Assembly (NCBI GenBank): GCA_020722245.1
Contig: DYLE01000119.1
Span: forward strand, 1-7,468
Source of the DNA: Desulfonema limicola
GTDB taxonomy: Bacteria > Desulfobacterota > Desulfobacteria > Desulfobacterales > Desulfosalsimonadaceae
Length of the DNA: 7,468 nucleotides
Direction: 5' to 3'
In this document: one piece after another, positions 1 through 6,895 of the stretch
Layout: each line of letters starts with the position of its first letter
Position numbering within the stretch: the first letter of the stretch is position 1
Program-made: the position numbers and the translations under genes
The notes under the pieces: model-generated
What the model was told of the DNA's origin: nothing
The model's input: only the letters and a program-made list of their open reading frames with translations
Databases searched by the model: none

Positions 1-103
1 GACCGGTCTTGGGTTTCTGCTTGCTGCAGGCGCTGAAGGCAGATAAAAAAACAACGCTCAATACCAACACAAACACCTTCATCAATTCATTCTGGGTCTT
101 CAT
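1..103 (-). CDS. N-terminus of a small putative lipoprotein or exported protein (partial, runs off left edge)
   Basis: I read 34 codons from the ATG at 103 down to the window edge with no stop. The peptide begins MKTQNELMKVFVLVLSVVFL and continues SAFSACSKQKPKTG. This is a classic export signal: two lysines in the n-region, a hydrophobic core at about residues 10-20, then a lipobox-like F-S-A-C with Cys26, followed by a polar, lysine-rich stretch typical of a mature lipoprotein N-terminus. Phe at -3 is less usual than Leu, so cleavage by signal peptidase I cannot be excluded. The start is supported by a strong AAGGAG ribosome binding site 7 bases upstream. It lies 69 bases downstream of the GH17-GT2 gene on the same strand with no convincing terminator between, so co-transcription is likely. 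The mature domain is outside the window and its function is unknown. Confidence 0.72.
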   Translation of the reverse strand, partial: MKTQNELMKVFVLVLSVVFLSAFSACSKQKPKTG

Positions 104-110
104 TTTTCTT

Positions 111-116
111 CTCCTT
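111..116 (-). promoter_or_regulatory. Ribosome binding site of the left-edge lipoprotein gene
   Basis: On the minus strand this reads AAGGAG, 7 bases before the ATG at 103. It is the main evidence for that start, because the gene is cut off after only 34 codons. Confidence 0.75.
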
Positions 117-172
117 TTTTTTGGTTTGGGGTTTAATTAAAAGCCTATATTCCTCACTACAGGACAACCTGA

Positions 173-2818
173 TTATACTCGAATAGTAATTCCTATGCAA
201 TGGGAACGTGCCCAGCGGGCGCCGGCCGGTTTTTTTGCAGGCGGCGCCGGCATAGCGTTGGTTAAAGAGACGACCACCGCGGCGGCGTAGGGCAAAGATT
301 GGATAACCAGAGCGATTGCCCATAGCACAGTGGTGGGGATTTCCGTCCCCTGGCACAGGATGACGCCGGCGGAAACCATCCAGAGAGCTAAAGTGATCCC
401 CGCCTCTTCCAGGGATGCGGCCAACGCCTTGATCAGCGCCGGCCGGTTTTCACATTTCGGCGTTCTGAAAAAGGGTTTATTCGAACTGAATAAACCCGAT
501 AAAACCGCTTTGGCGATGGTATGGGACAAGGCCAGCCCGGCCAGGGCCGCGGCCAGGGTTTGCAGGCGCGTGGTTTTGATCTGCGTGCGGTACAGGTAGG
601 CCAGCTTGATAATTTTGAAGCAGAACAGAACGATCGGCGGAAGCATGAAAACCGCCAGCGGTGGATCCACATGCAGGGGATCGATTATGATCAGCAGGGA
701 CCAAACGATGGCGGCGAAGGTGTAAAACAGGTTCAGGCCGTCCGCAACCCAGGGAAGCCAGCCCGCCAGGAAATGGTAACGCTGGCCGATGGAGAGCCGG
801 GTCATTTTATTCGAAAACAGCGCTTTTTTATGATGTTTGAGGATCTGGATCGCCCCATACGCCCACCGGTAGCGCTGCTTTTTATAATCAATAAAGGTGT
901 CCGGGATCAAGCCTTTTCCAAAGCTTTCCTTGACATAGGCCCCTTCATACCCATGCTCCATGATGCGCAGGCCCAACTCGGCATCCTCTGTGATGCACCA
1001 TTCGGCCCAGCCTCCGATCTCTTTCATGACCGAGGCCCGGATCATGGTCATGGTGCCGTGCTCAATGATGGCGTTGCGGTCGTTTCGGGTCACCATGCCG
1101 ATGTGGAAAAAGCCCTTGTATTCGGAGTAACACATGGATTTAAAGAAACCCTCGTTTCCGTCCCGGTAATCCTGGGGAGCCTGGACAAAACCGATTTTGG
1201 GGTTCTCGAAAAGGGGAATGAGATCCTTCAGCCATGAGGATTTCACCTGGTAGTCGCTGTCGATGACAGCCACGATCTCAGCGTCCTCCGCCATGTGGTC
1301 CAGGGCGAAGTTGAGCGCACCCGCCTTATACCCTTTTAATGGATCCACATGGAAGAAGCGGAAGCGGTCTCCCAGGGCTTGGCAGTGGTCCGAGACCGGT
1401 TGCCAGACGGCGGGGTCATGGGTGTTGTTGTCGATGAGCAGGACTTCGAAATCCGGATAGTCGAGATGAGAGAGACTGTTCAACGTAGCCCTGAGCATTT
1501 CCGGGGGTTCATTGTGCGCCGGAACATGGATGGATACCTTGGGCAGGCGATGAGGCTTACCTTCGAGGGTTTGGTCGGCATGCGTGAAAAGTCTGCGGCG
1601 TTTGTTGACCCATGAGGTTTCCACCCACTCATGGGCTTCGGTGAGCAGAACCAGATTGATGCCGAGAAAGCCCAGCGCAAGCACAATCCCCACAATCACC
1701 GCCGTCAGGGTTAAATACTGATTGATGTAATCATACCCGATCCATATCAGGCTGATGCCGAATCCATGGGCCATGGCCGCCAGAAAACTCTTGCCTCGGT
1801 TTTTGGTGGTGGGGCTGTCAAAAAGCAGCACCAAAAAGGTTAGAAAGGCGATCACAATGGAACCCCCGGCCAGAAACCGCCACTGGGGTACCCGGACGAT
1901 GGGCTCCGTAAAGGCGAACTTCTGGTTTCTGAAAACATCAAAGACGCCCCAGTAAGCGCCGACCGATCCTTCTGATTCCGTTTTCCACGGCTGATCAAAC
2001 GCCTCCATCAGGTAGTAGTCATACTTTTCGACGTCCGCCTTCGCCAAAAACCGTCGAAGGAAGATGGCCTCATTGGCCTCTGAAGCAACGGCGCTTTTGC
2101 GGGTCCGGCCGTTGCTCGGCCAGCCTACCTCCGCCATGAGGATGGGAAGGCCTGGAAACCTGTTTTGGAGGAGTTTGTAGCATTTTTCCACATGATCAAT
2201 GGCATGGTCCAGATCGATGCCTTCCCAGTAGGGGAGAAAGTGGGCGGCGATGAAATCGGCATGATCCACCAGTTGAGGATTCGCCAGCCACACATGCCAG
2301 GGCTCACCGGTGCTGACGGGGATTTTAATTTCAGCTCGGACTTGATCGATGGATTCTGAAACCTCTTCCGCGGTGAGCTCGCCTCTGAGGATTGTTTCGT
2401 TTCCGATGATCACCCGTTTGATCGTGTCCTTGTGCGCCTTGCAGACGGAGATGAGCCGTTTAATCTCGGCCTCGTTCCCCAGCGGGTCCTTTGTGAGCCA
2501 TGCGCCGAGTGTTACGGTCATACGGTGTTTTTTCGCCAAAGCCGGAATCGCGCCCAATGTGCCGCCCACGCCGTATGTCCTGATAGAATGGACCTGGCCT
2601 TCAATCAAAGCACAATCCTCTTCCATCTCCTTTAAGGTCGGGTAGATGTCCATTGCCGGATCATGATTCATGCGAAGGGGTGAAAACGACATGCCGACTA
2701 CCGAGGGCGGCCAAGGCGGCTCCGCAGAAGGCTGGTTGGTGATCGCCCAAAAGCCAAAGGTGAGAACGGCAAAAACAAGACCTACAGCGGTATTGATGAT
2801 CAGCTGCTTTTTTTTCAT
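173..2818 (-). CDS. GH17-GT2 fusion: NdvB-like membrane beta-glucan synthase (881 aa)
   Basis: The predicted protein is an inner-membrane glucosyltransferase with a fused glucan-modifying domain. Residues about 11-27 form a signal anchor. Residues about 40-310 resemble glycoside hydrolase family 17, with GNE (139-141; Glu141 the likely acid/base) and AEVGWPS (229-235; Glu230 the likely nucleophile). Membrane segments follow at about 316-334 and 350-392. Residues about 427-660 form a GT2 domain of the cellulose-synthase type: LLIDNNT (Asp463), VIDSDY (DxD, 520-522), TED (610-612) and QRYRW (648-652). Several C-terminal membrane helices follow to about 852. All catalytic motifs are present, so the gene looks functional. 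In Pseudomonas, proteins of this architecture (NdvB) make periplasmic or cyclic beta-1,3-glucan, and GH17 domains of this kind act as transglycosylases. Making a beta-1,3-glucan here is inferred. The ATG at 2818 opens directly onto the basic/hydrophobic anchor; its Shine-Dalgarno is weak. A regulated promoter lies about 200 bases upstream. Confidence 0.93.
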   Translation of the reverse strand: MKKKQLIINTAVGLVFAVLTFGFWAITNQPSAEPPWPPSVVGMSFSPLRMNHDPAMDIYPTLKEMEEDCALIEGQVHSIRTYGVGGTLGAIPALAKKHRMTVTLGAWLTKDPLGNEAEIKRLISVCKAHKDTIKRVIIGNETILRGELTAEEVSESIDQVRAEIKIPVSTGEPWHVWLANPQLVDHADFIAAHFLPYWEGIDLDHAIDHVEKCYKLLQNRFPGLPILMAEVGWPSNGRTRKSAVASEANEAIFLRRFLAKADVEKYDYYLMEAFDQPWKTESEGSVGAYWGVFDVFRNQKFAFTEPIVRVPQWRFLAGGSIVIAFLTFLVLLFDSPTTKNRGKSFLAAMAHGFGISLIWIGYDYINQYLTLTAVIVGIVLALGFLGINLVLLTEAHEWVETSWVNKRRRLFTHADQTLEGKPHRLPKVSIHVPAHNEPPEMLRATLNSLSHLDYPDFEVLLIDNNTHDPAVWQPVSDHCQALGDRFRFFHVDPLKGYKAGALNFALDHMAEDAEIVAVIDSDYQVKSSWLKDLIPLFENPKIGFVQAPQDYRDGNEGFFKSMCYSEYKGFFHIGMVTRNDRNAIIEHGTMTMIRASVMKEIGGWAEWCITEDAELGLRIMEHGYEGAYVKESFGKGLIPDTFIDYKKQRYRWAYGAIQILKHHKKALFSNKMTRLSIGQRYHFLAGWLPWVADGLNLFYTFAAIVWSLLIIIDPLHVDPPLAVFMLPPIVLFCFKIIKLAYLYRTQIKTTRLQTLAAALAGLALSHTIAKAVLSGLFSSNKPFFRTPKCENRPALIKALAASLEEAGITLALWMVSAGVILCQGTEIPTTVLWAIALVIQSLPYAAAVVVSLTNAMPAPPAKKPAGARWARSHCIGITIRV

Positions 2819-3010
2819 ATCTTAAACCACACTGCCTTATCGAAAGGCTTTATAACTTTTTGAAATAATTTATTTTTAATTAATTAAATGGAACAACGAG
2901 AACGAATAGATGGGCTGGGTATGCCTCTAGGTGAGAACAAGGGAAGCGTTTTTGATTTTTTTCTTTTTCATAAACTTTTTTTCTCAGGCATTTTGTCCTT
3001 CAATAATGCT

Positions 3011-3031
3011 ATGCCCGCATAAGGCGGGCAT
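3011..3031. repeat. Perfect 8-bp inverted repeat (operator-like) over the GH17-GT2 transcription start
   Basis: ATGCCCGC (3011-3018) and GCGGGCAT (3024-3031) are perfect inverted copies separated by 5 bases. The element is much more GC-rich than its surroundings. No T-run follows it on either strand, so it does not read as a terminator. It touches the edge of the -10 box of the minus-strand promoter and covers the predicted start point near 3023, which is where repressor operators are commonly found. A role as a regulator binding site is inferred. Confidence 0.55.
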
Positions 3032-3059
3032 TCTAGCCATAGAAAAAATGGCATGTCAA
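3030..3059 (-). promoter_or_regulatory. Sigma70-type promoter for the GH17-GT2 gene
   Basis: On the minus strand, TTGACA (3059-3054, six of six matches to consensus) is followed by 18 bases and then TAGAAT (3035-3030, five of six). The start point is predicted near 3023, leaving an AT-rich leader of about 205 bases before the ATG at 2818. The spacer holds a dyad, GCCAT-7-ATGGC (3036-3052), and a second inverted repeat covers the start point. A dyad filling the spacer is reminiscent of MerR-family promoters, but those usually have 19-20 base spacers and no MerR-type gene is in the window. Confidence 0.6.
3036..3052. repeat. Inverted repeat GCCAT-N7-ATGGC within the promoter spacer
   Basis: GCCAT at 3036-3040 and ATGGC at 3048-3052 are perfect inverted copies with a 7-base A-rich centre. 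The element exactly occupies the interval between the -35 and -10 boxes of the minus-strand promoter. It could be a regulator site or chance; a 5-base arm is short. Confidence 0.4.
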
Positions 3060-3254
3060 TATTATTTTTTACAACCGGGGCAAGCGAAAATATAGCCGCC
3101 GGGTCCTGGTAATGGATTTTTTTGCCGATTCAGGCATGAGATAAACACTCAACCGGCGCCGTCAACCCTCATCATGAGTTTATTTATTCGAAATCATTGA
3201 ATTATTCAAACAAAAAAGGGCTTGTATCGCCTTGGTTTGCCCCTAAATCTCTTC

Positions 3255-3284
3255 TTGAGTCATGAATTCGTAACAAAATATACG
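3255..3284 (+). promoter_or_regulatory. Weak candidate promoter for the PHP-GT pseudogene
   Basis: TTGAGT (3255-3260) and TATACG (3279-3284) are separated by 18 bases, each matching four of six consensus positions. It points toward the pseudogene start at 3403. In an AT-rich intergenic region such matches are easily found by chance, and the downstream gene is dead, so conservation cannot be assumed. Confidence 0.25.
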
Positions 3285-3311
3285 CTCACCATTTATCCAA
3301 AGGACATTGAT

Positions 3312-3340
3312 TCCTTCAATCAGAAGGAGGTTATTTTTTT
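3312..3340 (+). terminator. Possible weak intrinsic terminator or attenuator in the pseudogene leader
   Basis: TCCTTC (3312-3317) and GAAGGA (3323-3328) form a 6-bp stem with a 5-base loop, followed closely by TTATTTTTTT (3331-3340). Stem plus T-run is terminator-like, but the stem is short. It would sit between the candidate promoter and the pseudogene start. The right arm overlaps an AGAAGGAGGT match to the anti-Shine-Dalgarno that has no usable start codon after it. Confidence 0.3.
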
Positions 3341-3402
3341 GGGTTAACAGGCCTTAAGGACACAGACCCGATAACCATTTTAGTAATGAAGGAAGAAATT
3401 AA

Positions 3403-4566
3403 ATGAACCCTTTGGGCATGAAAGGAGATCTGCATGTGCATTCAAGATCCTCCATGGGGCCGTCCCAATGGATTTTATAGAAGATCGGATGTCCGGAGAG
3501 CTTGACCCGGAAGCAGAAGCTCTATGAAAGCGCCAGAGCCGGGGGTAAGGACCAGGGACCATCACAGATCACAACCCCATCAACGGGTATCTGGAAATCG
3601 CCCATCTGCCAGATACCTTCATCAGCAGGAGGTCCCCTCCTATTTTCCTGAAAACAACTGCAAGTTCCATGGGCTGGTTCATGGAGATCCAGAACCTGCG
3701 AAAAAATGTCTATGACCTGGTGGTCTACCTGAACCAAGAGAGAATATTTCACGTGCCGGCCCATCTTCTGTTTGACCTGAACCACAGGCTTAGCCTGGAC
3801 TACCTTGAAAAGATGCTGCGGATTACCGGCTTTGAGATCAACGGTTCGTGGATGCTCATCAGAGTAAGGTTTTCGAATCCATTCTATAATCCATAACAGC
3901 CAGGGGCATGGAGGACCTGGCGGACAAGCACGGGATTGTGCTTAAAAACCCTCTGCCGTTGAAAAAGAACCTGGCTGCCGGGTCCGATGACCATTCGTCT
4001 TAACTATCGCTCGCATGCATACCGTTGTTCCGAATGCCGCCACTTTTTGCCGTGTTTCATGTCCTTTCGCCTGTTCACTAAGGACCGCGCCTTTGCCGAA
4101 GCCTCGCCAAGGCGGTTTTTGGATAAAAAGCCGCAGCCATTCCAGCAGGCGACCCGCATGACTGTTTTCACGGACACCCTGTATGAGACCAACGGTGTGG
4201 CCCTGATCCTTGCATGCAGAAGGAGGTTGCCAGAAAAACCGGTAGAACCCTCTCTCTGATCACCTGGGTTCCGCATCTGGACGCAGAGGGAGATCGGAAC
4301 TTTGATCCCATTGGCTGCTTTGAACTCCCCGAATACCCGGAGATCAAGCGGCATTACCCGCCAATGCTGAAAATACTCGAATTCTCTTATGAAAACCAGT
4401 TCTTCCATAGCTTCTGGCGAAGATAAAGCAGCGCGCAAGAAAATACGTGGAGAACCGGTTGGTTGAAGCTGCTTTTGCCGAAAGCTGGAAGATGTATCAG
4501 TCGGAACCCGAGCCCGGGACTTTTTCCAGCAACGATTTGAACTCCCTGTTTAAACAGGTCTCCTAA
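3403..4566 (+). pseudogene. Decayed PHP-domain/glycosyltransferase (GT4-like) fusion gene
   Basis: The start at 3403 has AAGGA 9 bases upstream and opens MNPLGMKGDLHVHSRSSMGP (DLHVHS is PHP metal-binding motif I), running to WIL before TAG at 3478-3480, where relatives read WILQK (a CAG to TAG change). The reading then switches frames: TITDHNPINGYLEIAHLPDT from 3558; EVPSYFPENNCKFHG from about 3629 after a one-base loss near 3626; LRKNVYDLVVYLNQERIFHV in a third frame; MEDLADKHG to AAGSDDHSS (3980-4000); and, after another base loss, TIARMHTVVPNAAT. A large segment is then missing before FRLFTKDRAFAEA, FTDTLYETNGVAL and, again frameshifted at about 4210, LPEYPEIKRHYPP. A second large deletion near 4410-4422 removes the glycosyltransferase core. 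The last 47 codons (4423-4563) are clean: RARKYVENRLVEAAFAESWK to SLFKQVS. Intact relatives are, from memory, about 800 residues; this remnant is under half that. It cannot encode a working enzyme. Family assignment is from recalled motifs. Confidence 0.88.
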
Positions 4567-4593
4567 AAAAAGCCGAACCCCGTCCTTTGCGGA

Positions 4594-4700
4594 CTTCCAA
4601 GGAACTTAGATTTTCGGTTTGAAGAATTAACAAATGAACCCTCGAGAGCACAAAGCCCACGGAGAAAAACGCCAACCTTTCACCTTCAGCCTTCTACCTT
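4594..4700 (+). repeat. Interspersed intergenic repeat, copy A
   Basis: This 107-base stretch aligns in direct orientation with 6896-7001 (copy B). About four in five positions agree in my hand alignment, with a one-base and a two-base gap. Shared blocks include CTTCCAAGGAA, GGTTTGAAGAAT, AACAAAT, GAGAG, ACAAAGC, CCTTTCACCTTC and GCCTTCTACCTT. Weaker similarity continues past it (TTAAAAATA at 4720-4728; GGATAAACAACTTTTTGG at 4773-4790), matching the sequence after copy B. It lies between the pseudogene end and the antiporter stop. Related ACCACAGAG/CCTTC-rich repeats are, as I recall, frequent between genes in deltaproteobacterial genomes. Confidence 0.8.
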
Positions 4701-4709
4701 CAGCCTTCT
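4682..4709 (+). repeat. Perfect 14-bp tandem duplication inside repeat copy A
   Basis: ACCTTCAGCCTTCT occurs twice head to tail (4682-4695 and 4696-4709). Copy B has a single unit with one change (ACCTTCGGCCTTCT, 6982-6995) followed by ACCTTT. The pyrimidine-rich unit probably varies in number by replication slippage. Confidence 0.85.
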
Positions 4710-4798
4710 TTCCCTCTCTTAAAAATATTATAAAAAATTAATAAGTTACTTACTGCAAACAAACCACCTGGCGGATAAACAACTTTTTGGAAAGCCCG

Positions 4799-6772
4799 TC
4801 AGAGGCACTCTAAATCGATGTTGAAGGTTTTTTTAAAGCGTTCCAGCTGCTCGGGGGTGGCCATCACGGCCGCCATGTCGTTTTCGGCGAATTGATAATC
4901 CGCCCCGGGGTTGGGAATCATCATCCCTGCATGATACACCGCTACCAGGGAAACCCCTGTTTTTTTCCGGATCTCCAGCTCCCGGATCGTTTTCCCGATC
5001 ATGGCGCTGCCGGAAGAAACCGGCACCCAGAGGATGTCGAGCATCATGTTCGCCTTTTGAAGCTGGCAGGCAACCGGCCCGTTTTCCTGCATTCGATAAA
5101 GGGAAGCGTACTGCTCCCGGCGCACCGCGTCGGCGATGGCGATGATTTTCATCGCCGGCACGTTTAAGTGCAGAAGCGCCTGCCGGGTGATTTCAAGACC
5201 CGCCTCAGCCTCTGGCTGAACCACCTCATACACCCCTTTTTGATGCAGCGCCTCCATCTGCTCGATTCCCTCGGCCCGGGCCACCACATGCAGGCCCGGC
5301 TGGATGTGGTGGGCCTCCCGCAGGATGGCCTGGGCGATGATGGTGGCCGGGACCGTGATCAGAAGCATTTTTGCGTCCCGGATTCGAGCGGCTTCCAGAA
5401 GAACGGGGTGGGTGGCGTCTCCGTAGATGACGGGCATGCCGTTTTTTTTGACCTTTTCAAACTGGCGGGAATCCATCTCGATGATTACGAATTGGAGATC
5501 CAGCCGGCGGATCAGCCCGGCGACAAAAAGCCCGACCCGACCGCCGCCCGCGATCACCAGGTGGTCTTTTAAGCCTTCCTTGGGCAGGTTGATCGTCTGG
5601 ACCGGTTCATGCCGGTGCCAGCGCTTTCTCAAGGCGTACAGCGGCGTGGTGAGCCTGGAGACAAACGGGGTCAGGATCATGGTCAACACGACGGTGTTGA
5701 GGATCATGTTGTACAATTCGTTGCTGATGGATTCGGTGCTGAGGCCCACCCGGGCCAGAACAAAGGAGAACTCCCCCACCTGAAAAAGTCCCAGACCCAG
5801 GGCCAGCGGAATGACGTTGACGTATCCGAACAGCCGGCTCAGTCCCGCAAAGATGACCCCTTTGCCCACGGCCACGAGCGCAACAAGGCTGATGACCTGG
5901 CCCAAGTGCGAGAGCAGACAGACGGGATTAAGCAGCATCCCCACGGATACAAAAAACAGCAGACCGAAAAGGTCCCGCAGGGGAATGATCTCGCTGAGCG
6001 CCTGATGCCCGTAATCGGATTCGCTGAGCACCAGCCCGGTCACAAAGGCGCCGAAGGCAAAGGAAAGCCCCACGAGATAGGTGGTGTATCCGATCCCCAG
6101 CCCCACGGCCGTGATGGTCAGCAGAAACAGCTCCCGGGAGTTCCAGGTGGCGATGTAGCGCATCAGGCGGGGGAGAAGCCGGGTCCCCATGATGATCATC
6201 ACGCCCAGAAAGGCCGCGGCCTTGAGCAGGGCGATTCCCAGCACCGGAAGCCCGGCCTTGGGGTTGCTGAACTGGGGCAGAAAGATCATCATGGGGATGA
6301 TGGCCAGATCCTGAACGATCAGCATGCCGATCATGACCCGGCTGGACAGGGTGCCCATGCGGCCTTCATTCATGATGGTTTTTAAAACCACCATGGTGCT
6401 GGAGACGGAAATCAGCGCGCCGAACCAGAGGGAGGCCGCCCACCCCCACCCTATCCATCTGCCGATCGCCAGCCCGTAGGCGATGGTGAGCAGGATCTGG
6501 ATGGGGGTTCCGATCAGGGCGATGCTGCGGACCGGTTTGAGCTCTTTAAAGGAGAATTCAAGACCCAGGGCGAAAAGCAGAAGGGCGACCCCGATCTCGG
6601 CCAGGCGCTCGATTTCGTGAATCTCCGAGACGGTAATCCCGCCGCTGTAAGGGCCCACCAGGATTCCCGCAAGGATATACCCCAGGATCAGGGGCTGCTT
6701 GAACCATTTGGCGACAACCCCGCCGATCAGGGCCGCGACGATGATGATGACGATATCGGTGGCGATTCCCAT
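4799..6772 (-). CDS. CPA2-family monovalent cation:proton antiporter with RCK domain (KefB/YbaL-like, 657 aa)
   Basis: The predicted inner-membrane protein exchanges K+ or Na+ for protons. Residues 1 to about 380 form the Na+/H+ exchanger domain with a dozen or so hydrophobic helices. Family signatures include PLILGYILAGILVGP (27-41), VALLLFALGLEF (62-73), the transport-site QD in LIVQDLAIIP (Gln154-Asp155), FGAFVTGLVLSES (240-252) and LFFVSVGMLLNP (272-283). A TrkA-N/RCK domain follows at about 404-520, with the nucleotide-binding GGGRVG (409-414), an acidic residue ending strand 2 (VIIEMD, 429-434, favouring NAD(H)) and GDATHP (451-456). A TrkA-C domain spans about 585-650. Length suits KefB/YbaL relatives that carry both modules. 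No frameshift or missing motif is seen. It is monocistronic here, with repeat copies on both sides and no KefF/KefG-type partner in the window, so glutathione gating as in E. coli KefC is not supported. The ATG at 6772 has only a weak AGG 11 bases upstream. The cation transported cannot be read from sequence. Confidence 0.94.
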   Translation of the reverse strand: MGIATDIVIIIVAALIGGVVAKWFKQPLILGYILAGILVGPYSGGITVSEIHEIERLAEIGVALLLFALGLEFSFKELKPVRSIALIGTPIQILLTIAYGLAIGRWIGWGWAASLWFGALISVSSTMVVLKTIMNEGRMGTLSSRVMIGMLIVQDLAIIPMMIFLPQFSNPKAGLPVLGIALLKAAAFLGVMIIMGTRLLPRLMRYIATWNSRELFLLTITAVGLGIGYTTYLVGLSFAFGAFVTGLVLSESDYGHQALSEIIPLRDLFGLLFFVSVGMLLNPVCLLSHLGQVISLVALVAVGKGVIFAGLSRLFGYVNVIPLALGLGLFQVGEFSFVLARVGLSTESISNELYNMILNTVVLTMILTPFVSRLTTPLYALRKRWHRHEPVQTINLPKEGLKDHLVIAGGGRVGLFVAGLIRRLDLQFVIIEMDSRQFEKVKKNGMPVIYGDATHPVLLEAARIRDAKMLLITVPATIIAQAILREAHHIQPGLHVVARAEGIEQMEALHQKGVYEVVQPEAEAGLEITRQALLHLNVPAMKIIAIADAVRREQYASLYRMQENGPVACQLQKANMMLDILWVPVSSGSAMIGKTIRELEIRKKTGVSLVAVYHAGMMIPNPGADYQFAENDMAAVMATPEQLERFKKTFNIDLECL

Positions 6773-6835
6773 TATTGATAAAAGACCTGTTATGTTAAAT
6801 GGGCCATGAAATGATGCTTTGTGGTCAACACCTTT

Positions 6836-6844
6836 TTTATAGCA
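6836..6844 (-). promoter_or_regulatory. Extended -10 promoter candidate for the antiporter gene
   Basis: On the minus strand this reads TGCTATAAA: a TATAAA box (five of six) with the TGN extension that can substitute for a poor -35. No good -35 sits 16-18 bases upstream. The start point would be near 6829, giving a leader of about 57 bases. Confidence 0.4.
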
Positions 6845-6895
6845 TCCCTGTTGAGACTCCGCCAGATTTCTTTTAAATCGCAGGATAAACGACGG

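Larger units (their letters stand above)
2819..3402. other. 584-base AT-rich intergenic region between the divergent GH17-GT2 gene and the PHP-GT pseudogene
   Basis: I see no coding sequence here. It contains the candidate GH17-GT2 promoter with its two dyads (3011-3059), a weaker plus-strand promoter candidate (3255-3284) and a hairpin with a T-run (3312-3340). Further small symmetric sequences of unknown meaning are an AT palindrome TTTAATTAATTAAA at 2875-2888, TGCC-6-GGCA at 3123-3136, CGGCGCCG at 3154-3161, CTCATCATGAG at 3168-3178 and TTGAATTATTCAA at 3197-3209. The 2819-3023 part would be a leader of about 205 bases on the glucan synthase transcript. Confidence 0.7.

Noticed and set aside
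521..1237. Long plus-strand open frame (238 codons)
   Set aside because: It lies antisense within the GH17-GT2 gene, has no recognisable motif and a low-complexity Gln/Gly/Asp-rich composition. It is a shadow of the real gene.
3011..3052. Tandem hairpins as a transcription terminator
   Set aside because: No T-run directly follows either stem on either strand and no gene ends just upstream; position on a strong minus-strand promoter fits an operator better.
3524..3896. Two short plus-strand open frames that might be small genes
   Set aside because: Each contains only a fragment of the PHP family sequence, joined by frameshifts, so they are pieces of one pseudogene.
4004..4438. Minus-strand open frame of 144 codons
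   Set aside because: It is antisense to the PHP-GT pseudogene, where the plus strand shows clear protein-family similarity across frames.
4711..4798. Terminator for the antiporter transcript
   Set aside because: Only a very short TAAGT/ACTTA symmetry near an AT-rich stretch is present, with too small a loop to be a credible terminator.
5609..6385. Long plus-strand open frame (258 codons) rich in Gly, Gln, His and Asp
   Set aside because: It is antisense to the membrane domain of the antiporter, whose motifs are all in frame. The composition is what hydrophobic codons give on the opposite strand.
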